Below, in pieces: positions 18,098-27,324 of a stretch of 64,000 bases of DNA. Under the pieces are notes generated by a model that was not told where the DNA came from, did no database searches, and was given only the letters and a program-made list of their open reading frames with translations. The translations under genes and the position numbers were made by a program. The stretch is from the NCBI GenBank assembly GCA_041530395.1, contig CP136945.1, forward strand, positions 124,001-188,000. The letters run 5' to 3'. The stretch's first letter is position 1. Each line of letters starts with the position of its first letter. The DNA comes from Thermosynechococcaceae cyanobacterium Okahandja. GTDB lineage: Bacteria > Cyanobacteriota > Cyanobacteriia > Thermosynechococcales > Thermosynechococcaceae.

Positions 18098-18158
18098 TTG
18101 TAGTGAGGACTTTAGTCCTCATACTCCAGAGACAACGACTGAAGTCGTTACTACGAAC
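18098..18158. repeat. REP doublet just upstream of the REP transposase gene
   Basis: TTTGTAGTGAGGACTTTAGTCCTC followed, after a short spacer, by AACGACTGAAGTCGTTACTACGAAC in inverse orientation. It ends 22 bases before the ATG of the RAYT gene. REP transposase genes are characteristically flanked by their own REP elements, so this is expected for the family. It may also serve as part of the leader. Confidence 0.88.
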
Positions 18159-18180
18159 GTTGAGTTTAGAGGTACTTGCT

Positions 18181-18906
18181 ATGTATGAGTATCGCCAGCT
18201 CACACCAGCACAGCGGGCTGAACTTGTTCAACAACGCTTAGCTAAGGGCTATCCACCCCACAGCCCACCTCATCCTATTCAAGATCAATCGTTTTACTTG
18301 CTGACCGCGGCTTGCTACGAACACAAATTTCATATTAAGACTGAAGAACGACGCAAGCAGCTTTTGGATTTGCTATTTGAGCAGTTTATCGATAGGGGGA
18401 TTGAACTCCGAGGGTGGGTGATTTTGCCTAATCACTATCATGCGTTGGTTTATTTGGGTGATTCTGATGAGGGCTTAAGCCCTCACTACAAGCCAGTTCG
18501 TAGTAAGAGCTTTAGCCCTTATCAACAAATAGGGAAGGTTTTACAGCGAGTACACGGCTCTACCTCTCGACAGTGGAACCTAGAAGATCAAGCAGTCGGG
18601 CGGAAAGTTTGGTTTGCCTATAGCGATCGCGCTATTCGCTCTGAACGCCATTACTATACAACGTTGGATTATATTCACTACAACGCAGTTAAACACGGGT
18701 GGTCAGAATCACCCTATGACTGGGTTTGTAGTAGTGTGCATTGGTATTTGGAGCGGCAGGGGCGAGATTTTTTGCGGGATGCTTGGGTGCGCTATCCCTT
18801 CAAAGACTATGGAAAAGAATGGGATGAATTTTTAGCGCCTGAAAATACCTCGCTAAAGCGAGAACTACAAACCTATTCAGGAGAGACCCTATGGCAGAGC
18901 GAGTAA
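18181..18906 (+). CDS. REP-associated tyrosine transposase (RAYT, TnpA_REP)
   Basis: A 241-residue Y1-transposase relative of IS200/IS605 TnpA that recognises GTAG-plus-hairpin REP DNA. The metal-binding HUH motif is LPNHYHALV (residues 82-90, His85 and His87). The motif YIHYNAVKHG (164-173) belongs to the region holding the nucleophilic Tyr in this family. The ATG at 18181 is preferred over an upstream frame that runs through the REP doublet. The gene itself contains an in-frame REP doublet (residues about 97-114, DEGLSPHYKP then RSKSFSPYQ) and a REP half-unit near the C-terminus. The last residues, GETLWQSE, resemble the tail of the DUF4258 protein. It overlaps the DUF2283 gene by 16 bases. 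Confidence 0.88.
   Translation: MYEYRQLTPAQRAELVQQRLAKGYPPHSPPHPIQDQSFYLLTAACYEHKFHIKTEERRKQLLDLLFEQFIDRGIELRGWVILPNHYHALVYLGDSDEGLSPHYKPVRSKSFSPYQQIGKVLQRVHGSTSRQWNLEDQAVGRKVWFAYSDRAIRSERHYYTTLDYIHYNAVKHGWSESPYDWVCSSVHWYLERQGRDFLRDAWVRYPFKDYGKEWDEFLAPENTSLKRELQTYSGETLWQSE
18468..18521. repeat. REP doublet inside the RAYT gene
   Basis: GAGGGCTTAAGCCCTCACTAC followed by TTCGTAGTAAGAGCTTTAGCCCTT, the second stem imperfect. It lies in frame between the HUH region and the catalytic-Tyr region, and so encodes an insertion in the transposase that other RAYTs would be expected to lack. Confidence 0.82.
18849..18873. repeat. REP half-unit at the end of the RAYT gene
   Basis: A single hairpin CTCGCTAAAGCGAG followed by AACTACAAAC, one half of the doublet seen elsewhere. 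It sits at the junction between the RAYT body and a short tail resembling the end of a DUF4258 gene. Confidence 0.7.
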
Positions 18907-19115
18907 AAGTTTGGTTTGATCCGGAAGCCGATTTTCTAGAGGTGATTTTCTCGGATGCTCCGGGCTATATGCGGGAAACCAAAAACGATGCCGTTATGGA
19001 ACGGGTAGATTTAGAGGGCAACCTGCTCGGCTTCTCCATTCTGGCAGTTAGCCAGCTTGCTAAGTCAAAACCATTGATGGCTGAGTTGCTTTCAGGAAAA
19101 AGAAACGTGGCTTAG
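18891..19115 (+). CDS. DUF2283 family protein
   Basis: A 74-residue DUF2283 protein: VKVWFDPEADFLEVIFSDAPG, then DAVMERVDLEGNLLGFSILAV. It is a paralogue of the gene at 14780 and begins in the same way, with an ATG inside a TATGGCAGA sequence at the end of the gene before it. Here the preceding frame is the RAYT instead of DUF4258, suggesting the RAYT has replaced most of the usual partner. The function is unknown. The tail KPLMAELLSGKR is a common end of the family. Confidence 0.75.
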   Translation: MAERVKVWFDPEADFLEVIFSDAPGYMRETKNDAVMERVDLEGNLLGFSILAVSQLAKSKPLMAELLSGKRNVA

Positions 19116-19157
19116 GAGGTCAGATCATGAAACGGGTTGATATTAAGGAGGTAATTT

Positions 19158-19736
19158 GTGTCTACTGCAATTGAATTAAAAACAGATAAAAAGCTTTGGA
19201 CAGATGAAGAGTTTATGGCGCTTCCTAATGACGGACATCGCTATGAAATCGTCAATGGGGAATTAATTGATATGGGAAATTCCGGCGCATTGCACGGTTA
19301 TGTATGCAGTACTTTAATGATCTTGCTCGGCGGTTATGTCCGCATTCAGAAGCTTGGAGCCATGTTTGACTCCAGTACCGCCTTCAACATGAAAAATGGG
19401 AATAAACGCTCACCTGATATTTCCTTCTTTGCGAAAGAACGTTTGCAAGGGATAACAGAACTCCCTGCTTTTTTGGAGGGTGCGCCTGACCTAGCGATTG
19501 AAGTACTCTCTCCCGGTAATACCGTTGAGGAAATCCACGACAAGCTGGTGGAATACTTCGAGAATGGCACCCGGTTAGCCTGGGTTATCCACCCTAGTGA
19601 ACACTATATTTTGGTCTATCGCTGCGCTCAAGAACCCGATCGCCTGCTGAAATCTGTTGATGCTCTCGACGGGGAAGACATTATTCCCGGATTTACGTTA
19701 CCCGTGGCAGACTTGTTCCAAAAACTTTCATTCTAG
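19158..19736 (+). CDS. Uma2/DUF820 PD-(D/E)xK-fold protein
   Basis: A 192-residue member of the Uma2 (DUF820) family, very abundant in cyanobacteria and related to restriction-endonuclease folds. Visible family features are WTDEEFMALPNDGHRYEIVNGELIDM at the N-terminus, the SPDISFF strand, and the DLAIEVLSPGNT core with its Asp-Glu pair near residues 112-116. A strong ribosome binding site (AAGGAGG, 7 bases before) supports the GTG start at 19158. A 13-codon frame just upstream (19127) probably is not a gene. The cellular role is unknown. It is followed 8 bases later by a second Uma2 gene. Confidence 0.82.
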   Translation: MSTAIELKTDKKLWTDEEFMALPNDGHRYEIVNGELIDMGNSGALHGYVCSTLMILLGGYVRIQKLGAMFDSSTAFNMKNGNKRSPDISFFAKERLQGITELPAFLEGAPDLAIEVLSPGNTVEEIHDKLVEYFENGTRLAWVIHPSEHYILVYRCAQEPDRLLKSVDALDGEDIIPGFTLPVADLFQKLSF

Positions 19737-19744
19737 GTTGACCT

Positions 19745-20377
19745 ATGTACGCTGTCATCTCCCCTGAAAAAATCCATCTCCCCCCCGGTAGCGTCATGCG
19801 AATGCCCGGTACGTGGCAAGACTACTGTGCCCTCCGCGATAGCCGGGGGGATGGGTCAATTCCCCACATTAAGTTCCGCAGTGGAGAAATTTTGTTGATG
19901 AGTCCCCTGCCCCGCCACGGACGTGAAGCCAATATTCTAGCTGATGTGGTTAAGGTTCTACTGGATAGCGACAATCGTAACTACGAAGCCTTTACCCCCA
20001 TCACGATGGACATCCCCGAAGTCGGCGGCATTGAACCCGATTATTGCTTCTACATCGACAACTGGCAGGCCGCCGCAGGCAAAGACCGGATCAATTGGCA
20101 AGTAGATCCGCCCCCTGACTTAGTGATTGAGATTGATGTTAGTACCTATACTGCTGCCGAAGACTATGCCCCCTATGGGGTACCCGAAGTCTGGTTATTC
20201 CAAAAAAGTGGCTTGAAGATATATGCCCTACACGGAGAAACCTATGAACTGCAAGCGAGCAGTCGGTATTTTCCCACGATCGATCTACCGGCATTGCTTG
20301 CTCAAGTTCTGCAAAATGCGGCAACTCAGGGCACTGGTATTGTCCTCCGGAACCTACGTCAACAGTTAATGAGCTAG
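19745..20377 (+). CDS. Uma2/DUF820 PD-(D/E)xK-fold protein
   Basis: A 210-residue Uma2 protein with the core PDLVIEIDVSTYT (about residues 121-133) and an upstream GIEPDYCFYIDN strand. The start MYAVISPEKIHLPPGSVMRMPGTWQDY is typical. It is only distantly similar to the preceding Uma2 protein, so this is a pair from different subfamilies and not a recent tandem copy. The gene ends 34 bases before the res pseudogene. No function can be inferred beyond nuclease-like fold. Confidence 0.8.
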   Translation: MYAVISPEKIHLPPGSVMRMPGTWQDYCALRDSRGDGSIPHIKFRSGEILLMSPLPRHGREANILADVVKVLLDSDNRNYEAFTPITMDIPEVGGIEPDYCFYIDNWQAAAGKDRINWQVDPPPDLVIEIDVSTYTAAEDYAPYGVPEVWLFQKSGLKIYALHGETYELQASSRYFPTIDLPALLAQVLQNAATQGTGIVLRNLRQQLMS

Positions 20378-20500
20378 CCTCTTCTCTATACCGCCAATCA
20401 AGCCTTTCAAGATGACCTCCTCCACCCTCAACCCCGCCGTTCTTGAACCCCTGTTTGCCCCTTGGCAAGAACCCAACGCCCATCGCGTGCGGGTGGAGAA

Positions 20501-20526
20501 AACCGCTGAAGCGGTTACTACAAACG
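20501..20526. repeat. REP half-unit inside the res pseudogene
   Basis: AACCGCTGAAGCGGTT followed by ACTACAAACG, the same half-unit as in the doublets. It is in frame near the N-terminus (KTAEAVTTNAV). Confidence 0.75.
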
Positions 20527-21689
20527 CAGTGAAACAGGGACGCAGAGCCTCTCCAATTGAGGTGGTCAATAACTTGCGATCGGCGGTGCGGGAATGGCGA
20601 GAAGCTTTCTACATCGGAGCCAGCGACACCACGATTCAACTGCTGAATCACTGGTTTAACCGCGCCCACCGCAAGACTACTCCAGACGGTGAGGAATTTG
20701 AGTTTCGTTACTACTTCTGCCAGCGCGAAGCCGTCGAAACCCTGATTTATCTCAAAGAAGTGCGGCGGATCGAGTGCCTGTCCCAAATCATTGCTGAGTT
20801 TGGTGGCGTGAATGCAGAACTACAGGCATTGGGTATCACTGAAGACGAAGATGCTTGGAGCCGCTACGCCTTCAAACTGGCAACTGGGGCAGGCAAAACC
20901 AAAGTCATGAGCCTATGTATTGTTTGGAGCTACTTCCATGCCCTGCGGGAATCCGACTCGGAGATGGCGCGGCATTTTGTCGTGATCGCCCCTAACCTGA
21001 CGGTGTACGAACGCCTCAAAGACGACTTTGGCAACGGGCGTGTGTTTGACGAAGACCCGCTGATTCCTCCCGAATGGCGCGGCGATTGGAACCTGTCGGT
21101 GGTGCTGCAAGACGAAGCCAGCGGAGCCGCTACGGGTGGAACGCTCTACCTCACGAATATTCATCGCCTCTACGACACCGCCAAACGCAAACAGAAAGCG
21201 GAAGCAGAGACCTACGCCAGGATGGGGCCAGCCGTCTCGAAAACGAAGGCTCTGGATACCGGAGCGGCCCTGCGCGATCGCATCACTACCCACCGCCGCG
21301 TCATGGTACTCAACGACAAAGCTCACCACGTTTGGGATTCCGGTTCCGCCTAGAACGAAGCCATCCGCACCCTGCACGAAACCATCCTGTCTCGCAGCGG
21401 TTGCAAACTGGTAGCCCAACTGGATTTTTCCGCCACCCCCAAAGACAATAAAGGCCAGCTATTCAAACACATCGTTTGCGATACGCCCCTAGGGGAAGCG
21501 GTCGATGCCGGCATTGTCAAGACCCCGATCATTAATTTCCATCTTTCCCGATGAGAGCCATAAAGATGTCAATGCCCTGAATATCCAGCTTCCCACCCTT
21601 TCTGCGGGATTTCGGATTGTGCCCAAGCTAGAAGGCTTGACCATTCAGGATGTGAAAAAAGCGTTCAAACCCTACAAACCGTTACCGTT

Positions 21690-21825
21690 GCCCTCATCTC
21701 CCCAACTCCCTTCTCCCAAAGTGGGAGAAGAGGGAGAAGAGTACGGTTCAGCTCCCCTCTCCCCCCAACCACCGCACGCGGGGGCAGGGGGCTGTGGGAG
21801 AGGGGCTGGGGGTGAGGGTATTCAA
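21690..21825. repeat. Composite GC-rich palindromic repeat in the res pseudogene
   Basis: Hairpin CTTCTCCCAAAGTGGGAGAAG, then a pyrimidine-rich and purine-rich complementary pair (CAGCTCCCCTCTCCCCCCAA with GGGAGAGGGGCTGGGGGTGA) around CACCGCACGCGGGGG. It interrupts the Res reading frame and resembles the repeat in the intein. Confidence 0.7.
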
Positions 21826-22490
21826 TGCGCTGCCTTCCCGCTACCGCCGTGCTGCCGATCAAGCCGTCATGCTCTATCGCTTCTTTGAGAACAAAACAGG
21901 CATGAATTATGCCCCTGTATTTACTGCTCTGTTGGGTTCGATCGATGAAGTGGCGAAAGGCTTCCTAGTACGGCGACTGCAACCAGAAATGCCCATCACC
22001 GTAGAAGCGCAAAAAGCTTGGTTTGCTCCCTATCTGGGCAGCATTGACCGTAAATCCGAGGACTATTATCGAAAACTGGCACAAAATCTGAAACGGACCT
22101 TGGTGTTCAATAATGGTTTGTCGCTCATTGGTTTGCTGCGATCGTGTTTAGACTACGCTCTCAACGACACCAGAAAAATAGGGGGGGTATTTGAAGCCTT
22201 AAAGACTCAGTTGAGATTTCAGGGTGGACGTAAAGTTCTAGAAACCGTCACCCGCCTCAATGACTTTCGGAACACCTACATTGCCCATCAGGAACAAGAG
22301 TTAACCGATAAAAACTTAGCTGAACAGGAACTCAAAATCTGGATCGAGGCATTGCACATGATTGGCGTAGCCTCGACCTAGGAGTTTGGAGCCGATTGCC
22401 GAAAGGTTATCTGTGTACACCAAAAGCGATCTGCGGTGGAAAGTGCTCAGTTACCCCAAGCTAAAGAAAAGTGAGTTTAGGGGGGAAGCG

Positions 22491-22808
22491 TCACAATTTC
22501 ACTTCAATATCAACGCCAGCGGGCAAATCTAGCTTCATCAGGGCATCGATGGTTTTGGGCGAGGGCTGGTAAATATCCAGAATGCGGCGGTGGGTGCGGG
22601 TTTCAAAATGCTCCCGTGAATCTTTATCCACGTGGGGCGATCGCAGCACACAGTAAATTTTGCGCCGTGTGGGCAGCGGAATTGGCCCTACGGGAGAGGC
22701 ACCCGTCCGTTTGGCGGTATCGACAATGCGATCGCAGGAAGTATCCAGTAACCGATGATCAAATGCCTTCAGGCGAATACGAATTTTTTGCTGTTGCAGA
22801 GTTGCCAT
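22491..22808 (-). CDS. rpsJ: 30S ribosomal protein S10
   Basis: A 105-residue S10 of the small ribosomal subunit, also able to act as NusE in antitermination. [15 protein letters not shown] at the start, [29 protein letters not shown] in the middle and [11 protein letters not shown] at the end are near-universal. It is the last gene of the rpsL-rpsG-fusA-tuf-rpsJ series, placed 87 bases after tuf with a hairpin plus T-run between them. In cyanobacteria S10 is commonly attached to the str operon like this. Confidence 0.97.
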   Translation of the reverse strand: MATLQQQKIRIRLKAFDHRLLDTSCDRIVDTAKRTGASPVGPIPLPTRRKIYCVLRSPHVDKDSREHFETRTHRRILDIYQPSPKTIDALMKLDLPAGVDIEVKL

Positions 22809-22851
22809 AGAGATTACCGCTTATTTTCAAGGTTCAGTCACAAAAGCCACG

Positions 22852-22887
22852 AAAAAGGCCGCTAACGCTTATCGGCTAACGGCCTGC
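22852..22887 (-). terminator. Hairpin plus T-run between tuf and rpsJ
   Basis: Read on the minus strand, AGGCCG pairs with CGGCCT around an inner TTAGC/GTTA region, followed by TTTTTC. It could be a partial terminator or attenuator that lowers rpsJ relative to tuf. If fully efficient, rpsJ would need its own promoter in the following 40 bases. Confidence 0.65.
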
Positions 22888-22895
22888 GACCCGAA

Positions 22896-24125
22896 CTACT
22901 TCAGGATTTTGGACACCACGCCAGCACCAATGGTGCGACCGCCTTCGCGGATGGCAAAGCGCATCCCCTGCTCAATCGCAATGGGCTGGATCAGTTCCAC
23001 CGTCATTTTGATGCGATCGCCCGGCATTACCATTTCCGCTTCACTGCCATCATCCGCCGTAAAGGCCGTAATGGTACCGGTCACATCGGTGGTACGCACG
23101 TAAAACTGGGGACGATAACCCGAGAAGAAAGGAGTTTTGCGCCCACCCTCTTTATCGGTGAGGATGTAAACCTCCCCTTCAAACTGGGTGTGGGGGGTAA
23201 TCGAGCCGGGTTTGGCCAACACCATGCCCCGCTCCACATCTTCTTTCTTCAGACCCCGCAGCAGCAGACCCGCGTTGTCACCGGCCATCCCTTCGTCTAG
23301 GCTCTTCTTGAACATCTCAATACCGGTCACCGTGGTGGTGCGTGTTTCCCGCAGACCCACCAGTTCCACCGTTTCATTGAGCTTGATTTTACCGCGCTCG
23401 ATCCGCCCCGTGGCCACCGTCCCACGACCGGTAATCGAGAACACGTCTTCTACCGCCATCAGGAAGGGCTTATCCACATCCCGCTCAGGGGTCGGAATAA
23501 ATTCATCCACCGCATCCATGAGTTCGTAGATTTTATCCACCCATTCGTTTTCACCCCGTTGGGTTTTGGGGTTGGCGGTCATGGCCTCAAGCGCCTTTAA
23601 GCCGGAACCACGAATAATGGGAATATCGTCCCCCGGGAATTCGTACTCCGTCAGGAGTTCCCGCAACTCCAGTTCCACGAGCTCCAGCAGTTCTTCGTCA
23701 TCCACCATGTCCACTTTGTTCAGGAAGACCACAATACTGGGCACCCCCACCTGCCGTGCCAGCAAGATGTGCTCCTTGGTCTGAGGCATGGCACCATCGG
23801 TGGCGGCCACCACCAGAATGGCACCGTCCATCTGGGCGGCACCCGTGATCATGTTTTTCACATAGTCAGCGTGGCCGGGGCAGTCCACGTGGGCGTAGTG
23901 ACGCTTTTCCGTTTCGTATTCCACGTGGGCGGTGTTGATGGTAATCCCCCGAGCTTTTTCCTCGGGAGCCGCATCAATTTCATCGTACTTACGGGCAGCC
24001 GCTTGACCCAAGGCCGCCAACGTCATTGTAATTGCTGCCGTTAGCGTGGTTTTGCCATGGTCAACGTGACCAATGGTTCCAATGTTAACGTGGGGTTTTG
24101 TGCGTTCAAATTTAGCGCGTGCCAT
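22896..24125 (-). CDS. tuf: Translation elongation factor Tu
   Basis: A 409-residue EF-Tu GTPase that delivers aminoacyl-tRNA to the ribosome. The P-loop GHVDHGKT (residues 18-25), [26 protein letters not shown] and NKVDMVDD are intact. The insertion around residues 180-200 ([25 protein letters not shown]) is typical of cyanobacteria and plastids. It follows fusA by 17 bases on the same strand and is the only tuf gene in the window. Confidence 0.98.
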   Translation of the reverse strand: MARAKFERTKPHVNIGTIGHVDHGKTTLTAAITMTLAALGQAAARKYDEIDAAPEEKARGITINTAHVEYETEKRHYAHVDCPGHADYVKNMITGAAQMDGAILVVAATDGAMPQTKEHILLARQVGVPSIVVFLNKVDMVDDEELLELVELELRELLTEYEFPGDDIPIIRGSGLKALEAMTANPKTQRGENEWVDKIYELMDAVDEFIPTPERDVDKPFLMAVEDVFSITGRGTVATGRIERGKIKLNETVELVGLRETRTTTVTGIEMFKKSLDEGMAGDNAGLLLRGLKKEDVERGMVLAKPGSITPHTQFEGEVYILTDKEGGRKTPFFSGYRPQFYVRTTDVTGTITAFTADDGSEAEMVMPGDRIKMTVELIQPIAIEQGMRFAIREGGRTIGAGVVSKILK

Positions 24126-24142
24126 GTTGTTCCTCGTATAGA

Positions 24143-26218
24143 CTATGCGTTCCCTTTATTTTTGGCAATGATCGCCTCAGCCACATTACGGGGGACTTCC
24201 TCGTAATGGCTGAATTCCATCGAGAAAATTCCCCGACCTTGGGTGTTCGAGCGGATGTCAGTGGCGTACCCAAACATCCGTTCGAGAGGCACTTTGGCGG
24301 TGACTTTGGCAATGCCACCTTCCGCCGTTTGTCCCTCAATTTGACCACGACGCGAGATTAAATCTCCCATCACTGTCCCAAGGAATTCTTCTGGAACCTC
24401 GACCTCCACCTTCATCATTGGCTCCAACAATACTGGATTGGCCTTCATGACCGCGTCCTTAATGGCCATGGAACCAGCAATTTTGAAGGCCATTTCGGAA
24501 GAGTCCACATCGTGGTACGACCCATCCACCAAGGTGACTTTGAGGTCAATCACGGGATACCCTGCCAGAATGCCAGATTCACAGGCTTCCTTCATCCCTT
24601 GCTCTGCGGGGGGAATGTACTCTTTGGGGACAACACCACCAACAATTTTGGAGACAAACTCAAAGCCAGTGCCCGGCTCTGCGGGTTCAACTTCAATGAC
24701 CACGTGACCGTACTGTCCCTTGCCGCCACTTTGACGGATAAACTTGCCTTCGGCACGAACCGGCTTGCGAATGGTCTCGCGATAAGCCACCTGCGGCTGA
24801 CCAATGTTGGCCTCCACTTTGAACTCCCGCTGCATCCGATCCACAAGGATTTCGAGGTGCAACTCACCCATGCCTGCAATCACGGTTTGGTTGGTTTCTG
24901 GATCCACACTGACGCGGAAGGTGGGGTCTTCTTCGGCTAAGGACTGGAGGGCTTTGGAGAGCTTTTCCATGTCCTGCTTGGTCTTAGGTTCTACCGCCAC
25001 AGAGATCACCGGCTCTGGCACGTAAAGGGATTCCAGAATCACCGGCGAGCTTTCGTCGCACAGGGTATCACCGGTGAAGGTATCTTTGAGGCCAAGGGTG
25101 GCACCCAGATCCCCCGCACGCAACTCATCCACTTCAATGCGCTCGTCTGCCTTCAGAACAATTAGGCGGGAGATGCGCTCTTTTTTGCCCTTGGTGGCAT
25201 TGAGGACGTAGCTGCCTTTTTTGAGAATGCCGGAATAGACCCGCACGAAGGTCAGGCGACCGTAGGGATCCGCCATAATCTTGAAGGCTAAGGCTGCAAG
25301 GGGCTGATTGTCGTCGGCGGCACGCTCCACTTCGGTGCCATCCGGTAGGTGTCCTTTAATGGCGGGCACATCAATGGGGGCGGGCAGGTAGTCCACCACC
25401 GCATCGAGGAGCAGTTGTACCCCTTTGTTTTTGAAGGCGGAGCCGCAGAGCATGGGCACAATGGTTCCGGCAATCGTGCCTTTGCGCAGGGCAGTGCGAA
25501 TTTCTTCCTCGGTGAGATCTTCCCCTTCGAGGTATTTTTCCATGAGCACATCGTCAGTTTCGGCAACCGCTTCCACCAGCTTGGTGCGAAACTCTTCCAC
25601 CTGCTCTGCCATGTCGGCGGGGATGTCGGTGTCCTCAATTTCTTTGCCGAGGTCGTCTTTGTAAATTTTGGCGCGCATCCGCACCAGATCAACAATGCCC
25701 ACAAACTGATCTTCGGCACCAATGGGCAGTTGAATGGGGACGGCGTTGGCGCGCAGACGATCCACAATTTGGCTATAAACCTTGTAGAAGTTCGCACCCG
25801 TGCGATCCATCTTGTTCACAAAGACAATGCGGGGCACATGGTAGCGATCTGCTTGCCGCCACACGGTTTCGGACTGGGGCTGCACGCCGCCCACTGAACA
25901 GAAGACGGCAATGACTCCATCCAATACCCGCATGGAGCGCTCCACTTCAATGGTGAAGTCCACGTGGCCGGGGGTGTCAATAATGTTGATCTGGTGGTCT
26001 TTCCAAGAGGTGCTGATGGCCGCCGCTGTAATGGTAATGCCCCGCTCCCGCTCTTGTTCCATCCAGTCGGTGACGGTATTGCCGTCGTGCACTTCGCCAA
26101 TTTTGTGCACCACACCGGAATAGAATAGGATGCGTTCGGTTGTGGTTGTTTTACCCGCATCAATATGAGCGGCAATCCCAATATTTCGCACTCGCTCTAG
26201 CGGGGTTGTCCGTGCCAC
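24143..26218 (-). CDS. fusA: Translation elongation factor G
   Basis: A 691-residue EF-G, the GTPase that drives ribosomal translocation. The sequence shows P-loop [19 protein letters not shown] at the N-terminus, [10 protein letters not shown] (switch I), [21 protein letters not shown] (switch II region) and NKMDRTG. Domains II-V follow in normal order, with domain IV containing [16 protein letters not shown]. Length is standard. It lies 85 bases after rpsG and 17 before tuf. Confidence 0.98.
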   Translation of the reverse strand: MARTTPLERVRNIGIAAHIDAGKTTTTERILFYSGVVHKIGEVHDGNTVTDWMEQERERGITITAAAISTSWKDHQINIIDTPGHVDFTIEVERSMRVLDGVIAVFCSVGGVQPQSETVWRQADRYHVPRIVFVNKMDRTGANFYKVYSQIVDRLRANAVPIQLPIGAEDQFVGIVDLVRMRAKIYKDDLGKEIEDTDIPADMAEQVEEFRTKLVEAVAETDDVLMEKYLEGEDLTEEEIRTALRKGTIAGTIVPMLCGSAFKNKGVQLLLDAVVDYLPAPIDVPAIKGHLPDGTEVERAADDNQPLAALAFKIMADPYGRLTFVRVYSGILKKGSYVLNATKGKKERISRLIVLKADERIEVDELRAGDLGATLGLKDTFTGDTLCDESSPVILESLYVPEPVISVAVEPKTKQDMEKLSKALQSLAEEDPTFRVSVDPETNQTVIAGMGELHLEILVDRMQREFKVEANIGQPQVAYRETIRKPVRAEGKFIRQSGGKGQYGHVVIEVEPAEPGTGFEFVSKIVGGVVPKEYIPPAEQGMKEACESGILAGYPVIDLKVTLVDGSYHDVDSSEMAFKIAGSMAIKDAVMKANPVLLEPMMKVEVEVPEEFLGTVMGDLISRRGQIEGQTAEGGIAKVTAKVPLERMFGYATDIRSNTQGRGIFSMEFSHYEEVPRNVAEAIIAKNKGNA

Positions 26219-26303
26219 AGCTACCTCCTTACCTGTTGCATTGCGTTAGAATTCTTAACTAATTGTATCCAACTCTTTGACGGCTTGCTGCATTTTTCAG
26301 CGT

Positions 26304-26774
26304 TTAGTAGCGATAGTGGGCAAAGGCCTTATTCGCTTCCGCCATTTTGTGGGTCTCTTCCCGCTTGCGAATGGTGCTGCCGGTTTCGTTAGCGGCATCC
26401 ATCAATTCATTGGCCAATTTGGCGGCCATGGAGCGGCCAGCCCGCTTGCGGGAAAACTGCACCAGCCAGCGCAGTGCCAAGGCAATGCCGCGATCTGGGC
26501 GAACTTCCATGGGCACTTGGTAGGTGGCACCCCCCACCCGTCGCGCTTTGACTTCCACAAGGGGGGTGGCATTTTTAACCGCGCGTTCAAAAAGCTGTAG
26601 CGCATCTTCCCCCGTCCGCTCTTCGATGGTTTTCATCGCGCTATAGACAATACGGCTGGCAAGGGATTTTTTGCCGCTGAGCATAATCCGCTGGATGAGC
26701 ATATTGACCAGAATGTTGTTGTACACCGGGTCGGGGGAGGTGGGACGTTTTTGAGCGCGAGTGCGACGAGACAT
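26304..26774 (-). CDS. rpsG: 30S ribosomal protein S7
   Basis: A 156-residue S7, a primary 16S rRNA-binding protein organising the 30S head. The N-terminus [19 protein letters not shown] and the [14 protein letters not shown] and [16 protein letters not shown] segments are conserved. The second gene of the str operon, 71 bases after rpsL and 85 before fusA. In other bacteria S7 represses this operon's translation; no S7-binding structure was identified here. Confidence 0.97.
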   Translation of the reverse strand: MSRRTRAQKRPTSPDPVYNNILVNMLIQRIMLSGKKSLASRIVYSAMKTIEERTGEDALQLFERAVKNATPLVEVKARRVGGATYQVPMEVRPDRGIALALRWLVQFSRKRAGRSMAAKLANELMDAANETGSTIRKREETHKMAEANKAFAHYRY

Positions 26775-26845
26775 AGGGGTTTGGGTTTGCTCTAGTGGGT
26801 AAGGTACAGGGTGGATAGGTACGGTAGAGGCAGATTCAAGACAAT

Positions 26846-27250
26846 CTATTTTTTCTTGCCGGTGGCGGCAGCTTCGCCGGGTTTGGGCCGTTTGGCACCG
26901 TACTTGGAGCGGCCTTGCTTGCGATCTTTGACCCCCGCTGTGTCAAGGGTGCCGCGAATAATGTGGTAGCGGACACCGGGCAGGTCTTTGACCCGACCGC
27001 CCCGAATCATGACAACGGAGTGCTCTTGCAAATTATGGCCGATACCGGGAATGTAGGCGGTGACTTCAAAGCCGGATGTGAGGCGCACCCGCGCAACTTT
27101 ACGCAGTGCCGAGTTGGGTTTTTTCGGCGTGGTGGTATAGACGCGGGTACAAACCCCGCGCCGCTGGGGACAGCTTTTGAGGGCGGGCGATTTGGTTTTC
27201 TTTTTCAACAGTTCCCGCTCTTGGCGGATAAGTTGCTGGATGGTGGGCAT
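26846..27250 (-). CDS. rpsL: 30S ribosomal protein S12
   Basis: A 134-residue S12 of the ribosomal decoding centre. The universal motif [14 protein letters not shown] and the loop [33 protein letters not shown] are present, with the lysine residues associated with streptomycin sensitivity retained (TTPKKPNS). The tail is extended by a Lys/Ala-rich segment, as in other cyanobacteria. First gene of the str operon; its promoter should lie in the 75-base gap before rsmE. Confidence 0.97.
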   Translation of the reverse strand: MPTIQQLIRQERELLKKKTKSPALKSCPQRRGVCTRVYTTTPKKPNSALRKVARVRLTSGFEVTAYIPGIGHNLQEHSVVMIRGGRVKDLPGVRYHIIRGTLDTAGVKDRKQGRSKYGAKRPKPGEAAATGKKK

Positions 27251-27324
27251 TGCTGCTTACGTTAATTTCACCGAACTTCTAGTGTATCGAGGTTAAAGTA
27301 ACCTTGTCAATGCTCCTGCGGCAA

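Larger units (their letters stand above)
20412..22381 (+). pseudogene. Type III-like restriction (Res) helicase-nuclease pseudogene
   Basis: The remains of the Res partner of Mod. Residues 1-313 contain a P-loop FKLATGAGKTKVMSLCIVWSY (about residues 155-175) and a degraded DEAH-like region (VLNDKAHHVWDSGSA). A TAG at 21351 stops the frame where relatives probably have Trp, and the frame continues NEAIRTLHETILSRSG to LDFSATPKDNKGQLF in the same phase. It then breaks near 21535, and a segment PDESHKDVNALNIQLPTLS is joined in another frame. A GC-rich repeat follows at about 21690. The end, 21890-22381, still encodes a plausible C-terminus (RFFENKTGMNYAPVFTALLG to RNTYIAHQEQELTDKN). With a nonsense codon, a frame break and an insertion, cleavage activity is very unlikely. 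Confidence 0.8.

Noticed and set aside
18082-18180. Extended N-terminus of the REP transposase
   Set aside because: It would translate through the upstream REP doublet. The ATG at 18181 begins with a normal RAYT N-terminus.
19127-19168. A 13-codon leader peptide before the first Uma2 gene
   Set aside because: Too short to support. The preceding AAGGAGG serves the Uma2 GTG, and no regulatory codon pattern is visible.
23188-24044. Plus-strand frames opposite tuf
   Set aside because: They are codon-bias shadows of a highly conserved gene and carry no features of their own. The same applies to frames opposite fusA.
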